Source: Thermodesulfobacteriota bacterium (GTDB lineage Bacteria > Desulfobacterota > QYQD01). Taken from it: a stretch of 64,000 nt of DNA. The notes under the pieces are model-generated. The model searched no databases. It was not told the origin of the DNA and saw only the letters and a program-made list of their open reading frames with translations. Made by a program: the position numbers and the translations under genes. Numbering within the stretch: position 1 is the stretch's first letter; each line of letters starts with the position of its first letter. Below, piece after piece: positions 35,032 to 44,128 of this stretch. Location of the stretch: NCBI GenBank assembly GCA_031082315.1, contig JAVHLC010000001.1:285224-349223 (forward strand), read 5' to 3'.

Positions 35032-36385
35032 TGATGAGTTGGGATTTTGTGAACTCATCCAGGGTATATTAGTCAGGGAAGGGTATAAGGCAGACACGGC
35101 TACCAGTGGTGAGGAGGGCCTGAATCTCCTCCACCAAAATACATATGACATCGTATATGTGGATTTAAAGATGCCGGATATGGACGGCCTGACCCTACTT
35201 AAGACCATTAAAGAGATGGATGAAAACATGATGGTAATTGTGATAACCGCTTATGGGACCATAGAAACCGCCGTGGAGGCCATGAAGTACGGGGCCTATG
35301 ACTATATCACCAAACCTTTTCAAAAAGACGAGATAAAGAAAGTTACCAGAAAGGCCTGGGAGAAAAAGCAACTGATAGATGAGATGCTCTATCTGCGTCA
35401 GGAGATAGACAGACGGTATTGCTTCGAAAATATAATCGGTAAGAGTAAGGTGGTACAGGACCTTTTCGAGATGATAAAGAGGGCGGCAGAGACAAAAAGC
35501 ACCGTCCTTATTACGGGGGAAAGCGGCACAGGTAAGGAACTGATCGCCAAGGCCATACATTATAATAGTCCGAGAAAGAGAAAGCGCCTAGTCGCTATCA
35601 ACACCAGTGCCCTCCAGGATACCCTTTTGGAAAGCGAACTGTTTGGGCACCTGAAGGGGGCATTTACCGGCGCCTATATGACGAAGAAGGGACTCTTAGA
35701 GGCAGCAGATGGAGGTACACTATTTTTAGATGAGATCGGCGACACCAGCCCCAATATACAAATAAAGTTACTGCGGGTGCTGGAGGAAAATGAATTCATA
35801 CCAGTGGGTGGGGTCACACCCGTCAAGGTGGATGTAAGATTAATCGCTGCTACCAATAAGGATCTATACAAGGCCGTAAAGGATGAAACATTTCGTAACG
35901 ACCTCTTCTACCGCTTAAAGGTAATTACCATAAATATTCTTCCCTTGAGAGAAAGAAAGGAAGATATCCCCCTGCTGGCCGCTCATTTCCTGAAAAAATA
36001 TGGCCGGGAGCCCGGGAAAGAGATCGACACCATATCTCCACAGGCCCTGGAATTACTGATGCAGTTCGACTGGCCCGGGAATGTAAGAGAACTGGAGAAT
36101 ACGATTAAGGCCGCAGTCGATCTGGAGACGGGTAAGACGATCACTACCAAGTATCTTGGCCTTAATAGGTGGAGGGGCTGTTCCGGGCCATCTCTTTATA
36201 CAGGAAAAAATATAGTCGGCTTTCAGGAAGCAAAGCGGCTATTTGAGAGCGAGTTTATTGCCGAGGCCCTGAGGCGCTGTAAGGGAAATATTGCACAGGC
36301 CGCAAGGGAAACAGGGATAATCCGTCCCAATCTTTACGAAAAAATTAAACGATACGGTATAAAAATTGAAGATTATAAGCCGTAG
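34994..36385 (+). CDS. Sigma-54-dependent response regulator (NtrC family)
   Basis: The 463 residues comprise a receiver (about 5-120, ILIVDDELGFCE, VYVDLKMPDMDG), an AAA+ sigma-54 activator domain (about 148-385) and a Fis-type HTH (about 420-460). The AAA+ domain has Walker A GESGTGKELIA, GHLKGAFTGA (the GAFTGA loop that contacts sigma-54), GGTLFLDEIGD and the NVRELEN end. The HTH includes GNIAQAARETGIIRPNLYEK. It is translated from inside the kinase gene end. Candidate targets lie immediately downstream: two matching inverted repeats and a -24/-12 promoter in front of tRNA-Cys. Confidence 0.95.
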   Translation: MKMERTANILIVDDELGFCELIQGILVREGYKADTATSGEEGLNLLHQNTYDIVYVDLKMPDMDGLTLLKTIKEMDENMMVIVITAYGTIETAVEAMKYGAYDYITKPFQKDEIKKVTRKAWEKKQLIDEMLYLRQEIDRRYCFENIIGKSKVVQDLFEMIKRAAETKSTVLITGESGTGKELIAKAIHYNSPRKRKRLVAINTSALQDTLLESELFGHLKGAFTGAYMTKKGLLEAADGGTLFLDEIGDTSPNIQIKLLRVLEENEFIPVGGVTPVKVDVRLIAATNKDLYKAVKDETFRNDLFYRLKVITINILPLRERKEDIPLLAAHFLKKYGREPGKEIDTISPQALELLMQFDWPGNVRELENTIKAAVDLETGKTITTKYLGLNRWRGCSGPSLYTGKNIVGFQEAKRLFESEFIAEALRRCKGNIAQAARETGIIRPNLYEKIKRYGIKIEDYKP

Positions 36386-36406
36386 GATGTACCAAAAAAG
36401 TAAATA

Positions 36407-36506
36407 TGTATTAAAAATGATACATGGCTTAGGAGGTAGGTATAACTACAGTGTTCCGGACGATATTTTCTCATTTTAAAAAGACCCGGTGTAGTAAAAA
36501 GATACA
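36407..36506. promoter_or_regulatory. Two matching inverted repeats, candidate NtrC-type enhancer sites
   Basis: TGTATTAAAAATGATACA (36,407-36,424) and TGTAGTAAAAAGATACA (36,490-36,506) share TGTA-AAAAA-TACA. Their centres are 83 bp apart, near eight helical turns. They lie about 125 and 210 bp upstream of the -24 element, a usual enhancer distance. Confidence 0.5.
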
Positions 36507-36621
36507 CCCATAGATACTGCAAACGCCACAGCACGTACCAAAGTCCTCTTTTTTTCTCCCTCCATGTGCAGTCGGACCGCAAGGCCTTACCTGCCGCCGT
36601 TAATAGAACCAGCTATTGATA

Positions 36622-36638
36622 TTGGCACAGTTAGTGCA
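36622..36638 (+). promoter_or_regulatory. Sigma-54-type promoter directly upstream of tRNA-Cys
   Basis: TTGGCACAGTTAGTGCA has the TGGCAC -24 element (GG at 36,624-36,625) and GC at 36,636-36,637, with exactly 10 bp between. A start about 12 bp past the GC is near 36,649, eleven bp before the tRNA. Confidence 0.65.
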
Positions 36639-36659
36639 AACTTCAAGACATGAACACAG

Positions 36660-36734
36660 GGCGGCGTAGCCAAGTGGTAAGGCAAGGGTCTGCAAAATCC
36701 TTTCGCAGTGGTTCGATTCCACTCGCCGCCTCCA
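36660..36734 (+). tRNA. tRNA-Cys (GCA anticodon)
   Basis: The acceptor GGCGGCG pairs with CGCCGCC and is followed by TCCA encoded in the gene. The anticodon loop CTGCAAA gives GCA, within stem AGGGT/ATCCT. The T arm is AGTGG-TTCGATT-CCACT. The fold is normal. Unusually, a -24/-12 promoter-like site lies just upstream and a two-gene operon starts 60 bp downstream on the same strand. Confidence 0.95.
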
Positions 36735-36794
36735 AATTTTAACTAAGCCAACTGCGGTCCCTCCCCTTGGCAAAGGGAAGAAAGGAGGATTAAC

Positions 36795-37199
36795 ATGGGA
36801 CAAGATAAGGTCTTTGGCTATCTGCTTACCATGGACTTATACGGAATTGATCAAGGCCTATGCGAGGATCTTAACCTCGGTTATGACTTTTTGGATAAAC
36901 TACCTGGCCATATCGGGATGCATAAGCAAAGCCTTCCACATATCTATGTCACGCCCCCGGAGTGGGTAGGAAAGGGTGGTTTGTCCGGATGGGTGGGCCT
37001 GGTCGAATCGGGAATTCAGCTCCATACCCTGTCCGAAAAGGGGTTTATAAGTATAGACCTCTATACCTGTTCGTATATTAATCAAACTATCATCCCGGAA
37101 ATCCTGGCCTTTGTTAACAGATATTACCCATATAAAGACATCGAGACGAATTTTATAGAAAGAGGCCTGAAATATTATAAATATGCGGTAAGCTTTTGA
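36795..37199 (+). CDS. SpeD-like (S-adenosylmethionine decarboxylase-related) protein
   Basis: The 134-residue product has the prokaryotic AdoMetDC core VESGIQLHTLSEKGFISIDLYTCSYI in its second half; this is split here as VESGIQLHT plus LSEKGFISIDLYTC. The Ser that becomes the pyruvoyl group, the His five residues later and the Cys of TC are all kept, while the residue after Ser is Gly instead of His. The length is like class 1 SpeD. AAGGAGG precedes ATG. The stop overlaps the next start (TGATG), so it is coupled to the DUF2156 gene. Polyamine synthesis or another decarboxylation are both possible. Confidence 0.8.
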   Translation: MGQDKVFGYLLTMDLYGIDQGLCEDLNLGYDFLDKLPGHIGMHKQSLPHIYVTPPEWVGKGGLSGWVGLVESGIQLHTLSEKGFISIDLYTCSYINQTIIPEILAFVNRYYPYKDIETNFIERGLKYYKYAVSF

Positions 37200-38173
37200 T
37201 GTATCCGAAAGATATCCCTGATTTTCCCGAACTCAGGCCGCTGGAATTAAAGGACAGGGATATATTGCAGCCCCGCCTATGGGAGTTGCAACCGGATATC
37301 TCCGACTGTTGTTTTACGAATCTTTTCATATGGCAGGACTTTTATAACATACAGATCAGCCAGTTTAAGGGCAATATCTGTCTTTTCAGCAGCGCCAATA
37401 CGACCCCGGAAAAAGAGTTCTTTTTTCCGCCTCTGGGGCAGGGCCATATACTGGAGACCCTGGATGCCTGCTTCGATTTTATGCTGTCTCGAAATATACA
37501 GCCCATTATCCGGCGGGGCCCCGAAAAATTTGTGCGCGCCCATCTGGGCAATCAGAGCAGATACGTACTCAGAGAGGATTTAGACATCGCTGACTATATC
37601 TATCGGACCGAAGATATGATCACCCTTCGGGGCAGACGATACCATGGCCAGAGAAATTTCATCAAAAGGTTTAAGCAGAGTTATCCTGACTACTCTACCG
37701 AGTTTTTACATGATGAGGAAAATATCCCGGAATGTCTTCAGTTCAATAATGAATGGCTTGAGAATAAACTGCAGGCATTATCGCAACAACTTGATATCCA
37801 TTCCGATCCACCGCCGGATATGGTTGTATTCTTAAGGGCAGAGTCGGAGACGGCCCGGAAGATCCTGATGAACTTTGAAAGCCTGGACCTTACCGGTCTG
37901 GCCGTGCGCATAGACAGAAAGATCCGTGCCTTCACCGTGGGCCAGAAACTGAATACGCGAACTGCCTTGGTGCATATTGAGAAGGCCGATCACAGTTACC
38001 TGGGGCTGAGCCAATTTTTGAGTCAGGCCTTCTGCGAACAGGCCTGGGCCGACTGTGAATATATTAATAGAATGGAAGACTTGGGGATTGAGGGCTTACG
38101 AAAGGCCAAGCTGGCATTAGGCCCACACCACCTCGCAAAAAAATATACCATCCTTCCTGGGGACTCTGCTTAA
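37199..38173 (+). CDS. DUF2156 protein (LPG-synthase C-terminal, GNAT-fold, aminoacyl-tRNA transferase-like)
   Basis: The 324 residues start at ATG 37,199 (a TTG one codon earlier is less likely). The frame begins FPELRPLELKDRDILQPRLW, with DISDCCFTNLFIWQDFYNI and RGRRYHGQRNFIKRFKQSYP. It ends in IEKADHSYLGLSQFLSQAF and the LRKAKLALGP region typical of DUF2156. Related domains in MprF-type enzymes move an amino acid from charged tRNA to a lipid or other acceptor. There is no membrane segment, so it is probably cytosolic or peripheral. It lies two genes downstream of tRNA-Cys in the same direction. Confidence 0.85.
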   Translation: MYPKDIPDFPELRPLELKDRDILQPRLWELQPDISDCCFTNLFIWQDFYNIQISQFKGNICLFSSANTTPEKEFFFPPLGQGHILETLDACFDFMLSRNIQPIIRRGPEKFVRAHLGNQSRYVLREDLDIADYIYRTEDMITLRGRRYHGQRNFIKRFKQSYPDYSTEFLHDEENIPECLQFNNEWLENKLQALSQQLDIHSDPPPDMVVFLRAESETARKILMNFESLDLTGLAVRIDRKIRAFTVGQKLNTRTALVHIEKADHSYLGLSQFLSQAFCEQAWADCEYINRMEDLGIEGLRKAKLALGPHHLAKKYTILPGDSA

Positions 38174-38237
38174 TATTTCCTCCTCATTAGTACCTTAATG
38201 AATATCCAGGGTTGGCATGAAATGGCTATCGATCCGG

Positions 38238-39284
38238 CTAAGCATCAGCGCTGGTGTCTATTCTCCTGAATATCTCAATAACGGATACAAAAGTGGCCAG
38301 CACCAACGGCCCCATGATAAACCCTATTAGCCCAAAGAGTTTTATCCCGCCCAGGACGCTGAAAAAAAGGGGAAGAAAAGGCATTTTTGTCCTTTTACCG
38401 ATGATAAGGGGTTTTAATATATTATCGACCAGGCTGATCCCGAAGGTCCCGATAAAGACCAGGGCTATCCCTTTCCATATCAGGCCTTCAATAAATAGAT
38501 AAACGGCGGCCGGGGCCCATATAGCAAAAGGACCAACCAAAGGAACGAAGGAGGCAATAGCCATAGCCAACCCCCACATAACCGGAGAGGATATACCAAG
38601 TACGGCAAAGGCAATGCCGCCCATAGTTCCCTGGACTATGGCTACAATTACGCCTCCATACATGGTGGATATCAGAATATCCTCTATTTGTTTGACCAGC
38701 CCGTTTTTCTGTTCCTCAGAAAAAGGAATATAATCACGGATCTTTTCAAGAAAGCCCGGGCCGTCCCTCAAGAGGAAAAATATGGAGATAGCCATCAAGA
38801 TAAAGTCCAGGGTGATAGTTATGATGCCGCCGGCCCCCTTGGTAATTCCGCCCACCAACTCTTTACCCAGTCGCGAGATATTATCCATGATGGCCTTGTT
38901 TATTTCATTCTCGGGGATGTTAAACAAAGACACCAGCTTATCTATCACCACCCTTATTATCGGATGCCCGGTTATATTTTTTAGGGCCTCAATCTTTCCG
39001 CTTTCCGCATACTCGGTCAGTGCGCTAAATTCCTTTACCAGCAAAAAAAACAGGTATGAGAAAGGGCCGATAATTATTAACAGGATGACAATGAGGATAA
39101 TAAGGGATGTAATGGACTTCGATTTTATATATCTGAGGGTAAAGGCATAAGCCGGGTAAAACAAAACGGAAAATACAACCGCCCAGGCTATGGGCAATAA
39201 AAACGGCCTCAATATATGGTAACTAAGATAACCAAGAACCAATACGACAGATATCAAGGCAATAAAATAAAACCTGTTAAACAT
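38238..39284 (-). CDS. AI-2E family (PerM-type) membrane permease
   Basis: This 348-residue protein has about seven to eight membrane helices. The N-terminal pair includes FIALISVVLVLGYLSYHIL and LPIAWAVVFSVLFYPAY. A soluble insert at about 85-150 is followed by the conserved C-terminal core: GVIVAIVQGTMGGIAFAVLGI, PLVGPFAIWAPAAVYLF and VDNILKPLIIGKRTKMPFLPLFFSVLGGI. The family includes transporters and Na+/H+ antiporters, so the substrate is unknown. It stands alone, convergent with the DUF2156 gene. Confidence 0.93.
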   Translation of the reverse strand: MFNRFYFIALISVVLVLGYLSYHILRPFLLPIAWAVVFSVLFYPAYAFTLRYIKSKSITSLIILIVILLIIIGPFSYLFFLLVKEFSALTEYAESGKIEALKNITGHPIIRVVIDKLVSLFNIPENEINKAIMDNISRLGKELVGGITKGAGGIITITLDFILMAISIFFLLRDGPGFLEKIRDYIPFSEEQKNGLVKQIEDILISTMYGGVIVAIVQGTMGGIAFAVLGISSPVMWGLAMAIASFVPLVGPFAIWAPAAVYLFIEGLIWKGIALVFIGTFGISLVDNILKPLIIGKRTKMPFLPLFFSVLGGIKLFGLIGFIMGPLVLATFVSVIEIFRRIDTSADA

Positions 39285-39336
39285 AAACAGCCTCGCAACT
39301 ATTACGTCTATTCTTTGAAGAGATATTAGCGCCTAA

Positions 39337-41094
39337 TCAGAAATAAGCCTTAAGCACGTATTGCTGCATCATCCTCTGGGTATTAAAAAATGATCCGTTA
39401 AGGGTAATGCAATAACGCATTACATCAATAAAGCGATCTCGTTCATGATAAAACACAGGGATAATAGTCTTCTCCAGTTTTTCGTAAAGAGCTGCGGCGT
39501 CTTGGGAGGGGTCACGGCTCTTTTCTCCTTCTTTTATATTCTCCCCGATAGACCATCCGGTCACTCTCTCAATATGTCCCTCTATCCACCAACCGTCCAG
39601 GATGCTCAGGCTGGGCACCCCGTTAAGAGCAGCCTTCATCCCGCTTGTCCCGGAGGCCTCCAGGGGCGGCTTTGGAGTATTAAGCCACACATCAACCCCT
39701 GAGATAATCATCTTCGCGAGTTTCATGTCATAATTTTCAAGGTAAACGATCTTGACGTCTTTCTTAAGAGCTTCTTTCATCCGAAAAATCTGATTGATGA
39801 TCTCCTTGCCGCCTTGATCTTGTGGATGTGCTTTTCCTGCATAGATTACCTGAAGGCTACCGGCTTCCTGTGATATCCGCCTAAGCCTCTCGGTATCCTG
39901 AAAAAGAAGGTCGCCTCTTTTGTACGTAGTGGCTCGCCTTGCAAAGCCGAGAGTAAAAATATCTGTGTCCATCTTAACATCTGTTCGACTATTTACATAC
40001 TGCATCAACTGCTTTTTTGCCTGAATATGCGCTCGCCACACTTCCTGCCTTGGAATGCTTATAGCATATCGCAGGCTGAAGTTGTCCTCTCTCCAGCCCG
40101 GTATATACCGGTCATAAAGCCCCTGAAAGGGTTTTGTCACCCAGGTGGCAGCATGGACCCCGTTGGTTATGGCGTCAATAGAATAACCGGCAAACATCAG
40201 TCTTGAAACTTCAGTGTGTTTTTTAGCCACGCCATTGATATAGCGGCTCAGGTTAAGGGCCAGGTAGGTCATATTGAGCATGCCCTCGCTGTGGAGGAGG
40301 GCCTTCATATCAAAGAAATCCTCGTGGTTTCCAAGGATACGCCTGATCAAATTCAGCGTGGAACTATCCGTCATGTCAAAAAAATCTTCCCGGGGTCCAA
40401 TGACGCGCCTCACCAAATCAAGGGGAAACTGATCATGTCCGGCCGGAACAGGGGTATGGGTAGTGAATATGCACTTTTCTCTGACCGATTCGATATCATC
40501 ACTGGTGATCGATCCTCTGCCGGCGCTCTTTGCCTCCTCGTCTAAAAGCGCCAGTGTAAGAAGACTGGCGTGTCCTTCATTCATGTGAAAACGCCTGATG
40601 TTGTACCCAAGGGCACGCAGCATCCTTACGCCGCCGATGCCCAGGATTACCTCCTGACAAAGACGGTAATGCTGGTCCCCTCCATAAAGAAAATGGGACA
40701 GCGTCCTGTCCCATTCAGAATTCTCCCCAAGATCAGCATCTAAAAAATAAACCGGCACCACAAAACCTCCGGCACCGTTGACTTCATATTTCCAGGAGCG
40801 GAGATGAACAACCCTTCCCTCTATGTTAACAGAGGCTCGCTGCGGCATCTCTTCCAGAAAATCCTCAACGTCCCATTCCACAGGCCCTTCTCTCTGCCAT
40901 CCACTTGAGTCAATGCTCTGGTGAAAGAAACCCTTACGATGAAGCAGCGTTACCGCGACCATCGGTACCTTGAGATCGGCCGCAGACCGGATCGTGTCTC
41001 CCGCCAGTACACCCAGGCCGCCACTATAAGTCGGCATTTCTGCTGCCAGACCCACTTCCATAGAAAAATAGGCAATGGTGCGCCGCTCATCCAT
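39337..41094 (-). CDS. Alpha-glucan phosphorylase (GT35, short form)
   Basis: The start ATG 41,092-41,094 has GAGGAGG 5 bp upstream; a longer frame overlaps the upstream gene and lacks support. The product is 585 residues. [20 protein letters not shown] is the glucan-phosphorylase N-terminus, [10 protein letters not shown] follows, and the pyridoxal-phosphate site is [19 protein letters not shown]. The enzyme releases glucose-1-phosphate from alpha-1,4-glucans. It is the third gene of a minus-strand operon, SH3 protein - MPGP-like phosphatase - phosphorylase, spaced 4 and 23 bp. Confidence 0.93.
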   Translation of the reverse strand: MDERRTIAYFSMEVGLAAEMPTYSGGLGVLAGDTIRSAADLKVPMVAVTLLHRKGFFHQSIDSSGWQREGPVEWDVEDFLEEMPQRASVNIEGRVVHLRSWKYEVNGAGGFVVPVYFLDADLGENSEWDRTLSHFLYGGDQHYRLCQEVILGIGGVRMLRALGYNIRRFHMNEGHASLLTLALLDEEAKSAGRGSITSDDIESVREKCIFTTHTPVPAGHDQFPLDLVRRVIGPREDFFDMTDSSTLNLIRRILGNHEDFFDMKALLHSEGMLNMTYLALNLSRYINGVAKKHTEVSRLMFAGYSIDAITNGVHAATWVTKPFQGLYDRYIPGWREDNFSLRYAISIPRQEVWRAHIQAKKQLMQYVNSRTDVKMDTDIFTLGFARRATTYKRGDLLFQDTERLRRISQEAGSLQVIYAGKAHPQDQGGKEIINQIFRMKEALKKDVKIVYLENYDMKLAKMIISGVDVWLNTPKPPLEASGTSGMKAALNGVPSLSILDGWWIEGHIERVTGWSIGENIKEGEKSRDPSQDAAALYEKLEKTIIPVFYHERDRFIDVMRYCITLNGSFFNTQRMMQQYVLKAYF

Positions 41095-41117
41095 ATTGTC
41101 CTCCTCAGCCGCGGCCT

Positions 41118-41990
41118 CTACCTTACCAGGTCCAGAACGGCCCTGTTCCACCCTTTTGGTCCCACATCCGGCGCGAGAATAACCTTCTTGACCTTTGACC
41201 ACGGAGCATATTGCCCGTCCTTTTTCTTGACCAAGACCGGAATATCCACATGTTCCAGCATCGGGAAATCGTTGGGGCTGTCTCCGAGGCCGATACTGAC
41301 CAGCACCCGGCCCCCCGGTTCATATAACCTTTTTAGTATCTGTACGGCCTTGCCTTTATCATTATCACCTGTCAGATGATAAAACCGCCCTCCCCTCGTA
41401 ACCTTAAGCCCTCGTTTTTCCGCCGCTCGTTCTAAATCGGCAAGCCTGGCCTCTTCCTCTAAAACGCACCACGGCGCATCTTCGAAAAGAAACGGCTCAG
41501 AGTAGTCGCGCTGCTGCGCTAAGGCGGCCATATCTCTACCCAGCCCGGTAAGTTCAACCACCTGGTCCACAGACATCTCAGAAAATCCAGAAAGCTTAAG
41601 GCCTGTTTCCGCCTTGATGGCGGCAAAAATATCTTTAATTCTGCTATACCGCGTTCCTAATTCTATGACCTTATAATCTCCATATTCAACAAAGGCCATA
41701 TCCCCGGTATCCAGTATCCCCTTCGGGATAAAGATGGTTGCGCCATTTTCCACAATAAAGGGGTCTTCCAGCCCCAGTTCTTTCCTGTAATACTCGATCT
41801 CCGCTCTTGTCTTGCTGGAGCAAAGGATAAGGGGAATTCTCTGATGCCTTATATAATTCAGGGCCTCGAGGGCATCCCGGTATTCGTAAGTGTCATGGTC
41901 AAGGAGCGTCCCGTCGAGATCGGTAAAAATAATATACCGGCATTTATCAGGTGGATGGTTACACTCCTGTATTGGGGATGACAAGGACAT
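41118..41990 (-). CDS. HAD phosphatase, mannosyl-3-phosphoglycerate phosphatase (MPGP)-like
   Basis: The ATG at 41,988-41,990 gives 290 residues and lies 4 bp after the SH3 gene stop; upstream frame extensions overlap that gene. Motif 1 is [14 protein letters not shown] and motif 2 Ser lies in [21 protein letters not shown]. The MPGP-type cap contains [14 protein letters not shown], and motif 4 is [14 protein letters not shown]. Family members dephosphorylate mannosyl- or glucosyl-3-phosphoglycerate. A GpgS-like transferase at 28.2 kb could supply the substrate. Co-location with a phosphorylase suggests glycan or solute metabolism. Confidence 0.88.
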   Translation of the reverse strand: MSLSSPIQECNHPPDKCRYIIFTDLDGTLLDHDTYEYRDALEALNYIRHQRIPLILCSSKTRAEIEYYRKELGLEDPFIVENGATIFIPKGILDTGDMAFVEYGDYKVIELGTRYSRIKDIFAAIKAETGLKLSGFSEMSVDQVVELTGLGRDMAALAQQRDYSEPFLFEDAPWCVLEEEARLADLERAAEKRGLKVTRGGRFYHLTGDNDKGKAVQILKRLYEPGGRVLVSIGLGDSPNDFPMLEHVDIPVLVKKKDGQYAPWSKVKKVILAPDVGPKGWNRAVLDLVR

Positions 41991-41994
41991 ACGC

Positions 41995-42444
41995 TTAATC
42001 ACCCCAGAGTAATTTCCCATGTATCCAGCCGGTAAGGCCGTTATCATGTCTGACCTTGGCCCAGTCTCCTTTCTTCTCCAGCAACCTGAAAACCACTCCA
42101 TGCTCGGCCTGTCCCTTTACTTTATATCTGCTTCCCGGACCGGAACGAACGTTGATATTACCGCCCTTCTTGGACACTATAACCATGCGTGCCTTTGAGA
42201 GAAGGGGCCGATAGATCCAGCCTATGTCACCTTCAAAGTCAACCACCCTGGCCCATTTCCCCTTTTCCCTGAGCACCTTGAGCGGATAGCCGGCAAATAC
42301 CTCATAGAGAACAGAATAACCTGTCCCCGGGCCGGACCTGATGCGGGCATTGTCTGATTTGATGCTGGCCATTTTCGCCCAAGAAACACCCGTAAAAGAA
42401 AAGAATATTGCGATTAACATCAGCATCAAAATATTACGTCTCAT
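41995..42444 (-). CDS. Exported SH3-domain protein (two SH3b repeats)
   Basis: The ATG at 42,442-42,444 with GGGAGGAT upstream gives 149 residues. A signal peptide (ILMLMLIAIFFSFTGVSWA) precedes two bacterial SH3 domains. They begin with NARIRSGPGTGYSVLYEVF and NINVRSGPGSRYKVKGQAEH, and each ends in a W-x-R/K-V and GWI segment. Such proteins bind cell-wall peptides. The gene starts an operon with the MPGP-like phosphatase and phosphorylase, and is preceded by a palindromic repeat region. Confidence 0.88.
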   Translation of the reverse strand: MRRNILMLMLIAIFFSFTGVSWAKMASIKSDNARIRSGPGTGYSVLYEVFAGYPLKVLREKGKWARVVDFEGDIGWIYRPLLSKARMVIVSKKGGNINVRSGPGSRYKVKGQAEHGVVFRLLEKKGDWAKVRHDNGLTGWIHGKLLWGD

Positions 42445-42475
42445 CAATTTATCCTCCCATGGTTTTTCGTACTGT

Positions 42476-42640
42476 CAAAACTTTTGCCACAGAGTCCACA
42501 GAGAAAATTCTCTTTTCATGCCACAGGTCGTGCCAGAGGCAGATTCGCCTTTGGCGAACAGATTTGCACACCTTCGGCGCATCTTCGACCGGGGCAAACC
42601 TCAGTGTGCTCTGTGGTTCGCTTTTTCAATATGCCGCCAA
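42476..42640. repeat. Dispersed palindromic repeat (CACAGAG type) upstream of the SH3 operon
   Basis: GCCACAGAGTCCACAGAGAAA (split after 20 bases) on the left is answered by an inverted GTGTGCTCTGTGGTTCG on the right. The middle has AGGCAGATTCGCC and TTTGGCGAACAGATTTGC, shared with the insert of MITE copy 2 at 25.6 kb. No coding sequence is seen between 42,445 and 42,859; ORFs here are repeat-derived. Confidence 0.6.
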
Positions 42641-42737
42641 GACTTATAGGTAACGTTACGGTGGCCTTCTACATCATAACCTAACGAAATGGCGTGGCCA
42701 CGTCAACCCCTTTAACTGAAAAAACGCCTTTAGTGAG

Positions 42738-42767
42738 TTGACATTCAGTGCGAAGCCGTGCTATAGA
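42738..42767 (+). promoter_or_regulatory. Sigma-70-type promoter for the M23 peptidase gene
   Basis: TTGACA (42,738-42,743), 18 bp, then TATAGA (42,762-42,767). The start near 42,774 gives an 86-bp leader. Confidence 0.6.
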
Positions 42768-42859
42768 ACCTTAACCCCGATTCCTTGAGAATCCATTCCA
42801 TCAGGCCTCTGCTACAAGACAGCGGGTTAAGGCCCGGCTTCCTATAAGGTATCTCTAGT

Positions 42860-44128
42860 ATGATAAAAAAGATATTTGCAGCAGCCGTTCTGTGCCTGTG
42901 GGTTATGGTACTAGGTGTGCTATTTGTATCGCTCAACTACCTAAAAACAGCGGTCCTCCCTTCCGGGGGGCAGAATTCTCCGGACTGTGAAATAGTCTCT
43001 AATATTATATCAGGCGCCTTGAGGGGGACGGAGACGTTTTACGACTCTCTGAGGAGACACCGTGTACCGGCCGAGGCAATAAATACCGTTATTGGTTACT
43101 TGTCTGAGTTGGTTGACTTTCGAAGGTGTAAACCCGGCGTGCAGTATAAAATTGAACTTTCCCCGGCCGGCGATGTAGTCCGGTGCCGTTATTACGTCAG
43201 CCCCGTGGAAGTCTACACCCTAAAAAAAGAAAAGGATAATTACAGTATCTATACGGAAGATGTTGAGATTGAAAGACACATTGTGAAACTTTCCGGTGAA
43301 ATAACCTCTTCTCTCTTTGCGTCCTTCGGGGAGTCAGGTGAAGATGACCGCCTGATCCTGGCCTTTGCAGATATATTCGCCTCCGACATCGATTTTAACA
43401 CTGAACCGCAGCCTGGAGACCGCTTCACCATGATTTTTGAAAAGTATTTCAAGGACGGCCAATTGGTCGGCTATGGCCATATACTGGCAGCGCGATATGA
43501 AACAGTGTCAGACGCTTACGAGGCTTATTATCATGCACGCCCCGGAGAAAAAGGCGCTTACTACGACGCGCAGGGCAAGTCCCTTGGCAAGCATTTCCTG
43601 CGCTCTCCGGTGCCCTTTAGCCGCCTGACATCGGGTTTTAGCCGAAGCAGAAGACATCCTATCCTGGGAATAAACAGACCGCACCTGGGGATAGACCTGG
43701 CCGCCCCTACCGGGACGCCGGTTCTGGCGGCAGCCGACGGTGTGGTTGTTTCTCGCGGACAGCGCGGTGGGTACGGAAAGCAGGTCGTTCTTAAACATCC
43801 CGGCGGGTACGAGACTTATTACGGTCACCTGTCCCGTTTTACGCGAGAGATAAAACCCGGGGCAAGCGTAAAACAAGGAGAGACCATAGGCTTTGTTGGC
43901 GCTACCGGATTAGCGACCGGCCCCCATCTCGATTACCGGATAAAGGCAAGGGGCGTTTTCCGCAATCCATTTTCTTTGCGTTTCAGGCCAAAGATGGTTT
44001 TAAGGGAACGATCGCTTGGCCGCTTTTTGGCCAGGAAAGAAGAAATGTCGGATATAATGGGCATAGCCGCCCCTCGCTATGAGAAAAGGCTCGGTAGCTG
44101 CAAGGCCAGTCAGGTCTCTCTCATTTAA
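42860..44128 (+). CDS. Membrane-anchored M23 metallopeptidase (murein hydrolase)
   Basis: The 422-residue protein has an N-terminal membrane anchor (AAVLCLWVMVLGVLFVSLNYL). An OapA/Csd3-like middle domain (about 60-255) follows, including VDFRRCKPGVQYKIEL and FADIFASDIDFNTEPQPGDRFTMI. An M23 LytM domain spans about 270-380, with HLGIDLAAPTGTPVLAAADG, QVVLKHPGGYETYYGHLSRF and TGPHLDYRI; HxxxD and HxH give the zinc site. It would cleave peptidoglycan cross-links in the periplasm. A sigma-70 promoter-like site lies about 90 bp upstream. Confidence 0.92.
   Translation: MIKKIFAAAVLCLWVMVLGVLFVSLNYLKTAVLPSGGQNSPDCEIVSNIISGALRGTETFYDSLRRHRVPAEAINTVIGYLSELVDFRRCKPGVQYKIELSPAGDVVRCRYYVSPVEVYTLKKEKDNYSIYTEDVEIERHIVKLSGEITSSLFASFGESGEDDRLILAFADIFASDIDFNTEPQPGDRFTMIFEKYFKDGQLVGYGHILAARYETVSDAYEAYYHARPGEKGAYYDAQGKSLGKHFLRSPVPFSRLTSGFSRSRRHPILGINRPHLGIDLAAPTGTPVLAAADGVVVSRGQRGGYGKQVVLKHPGGYETYYGHLSRFTREIKPGASVKQGETIGFVGATGLATGPHLDYRIKARGVFRNPFSLRFRPKMVLRERSLGRFLARKEEMSDIMGIAAPRYEKRLGSCKASQVSLI

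Noticed and set aside
41095-41202. 36-residue N-terminal extension of the glucan phosphorylase
   Set aside because: It overlaps the upstream phosphatase gene and has no ribosome site, whereas the internal ATG has GAGGAGG.
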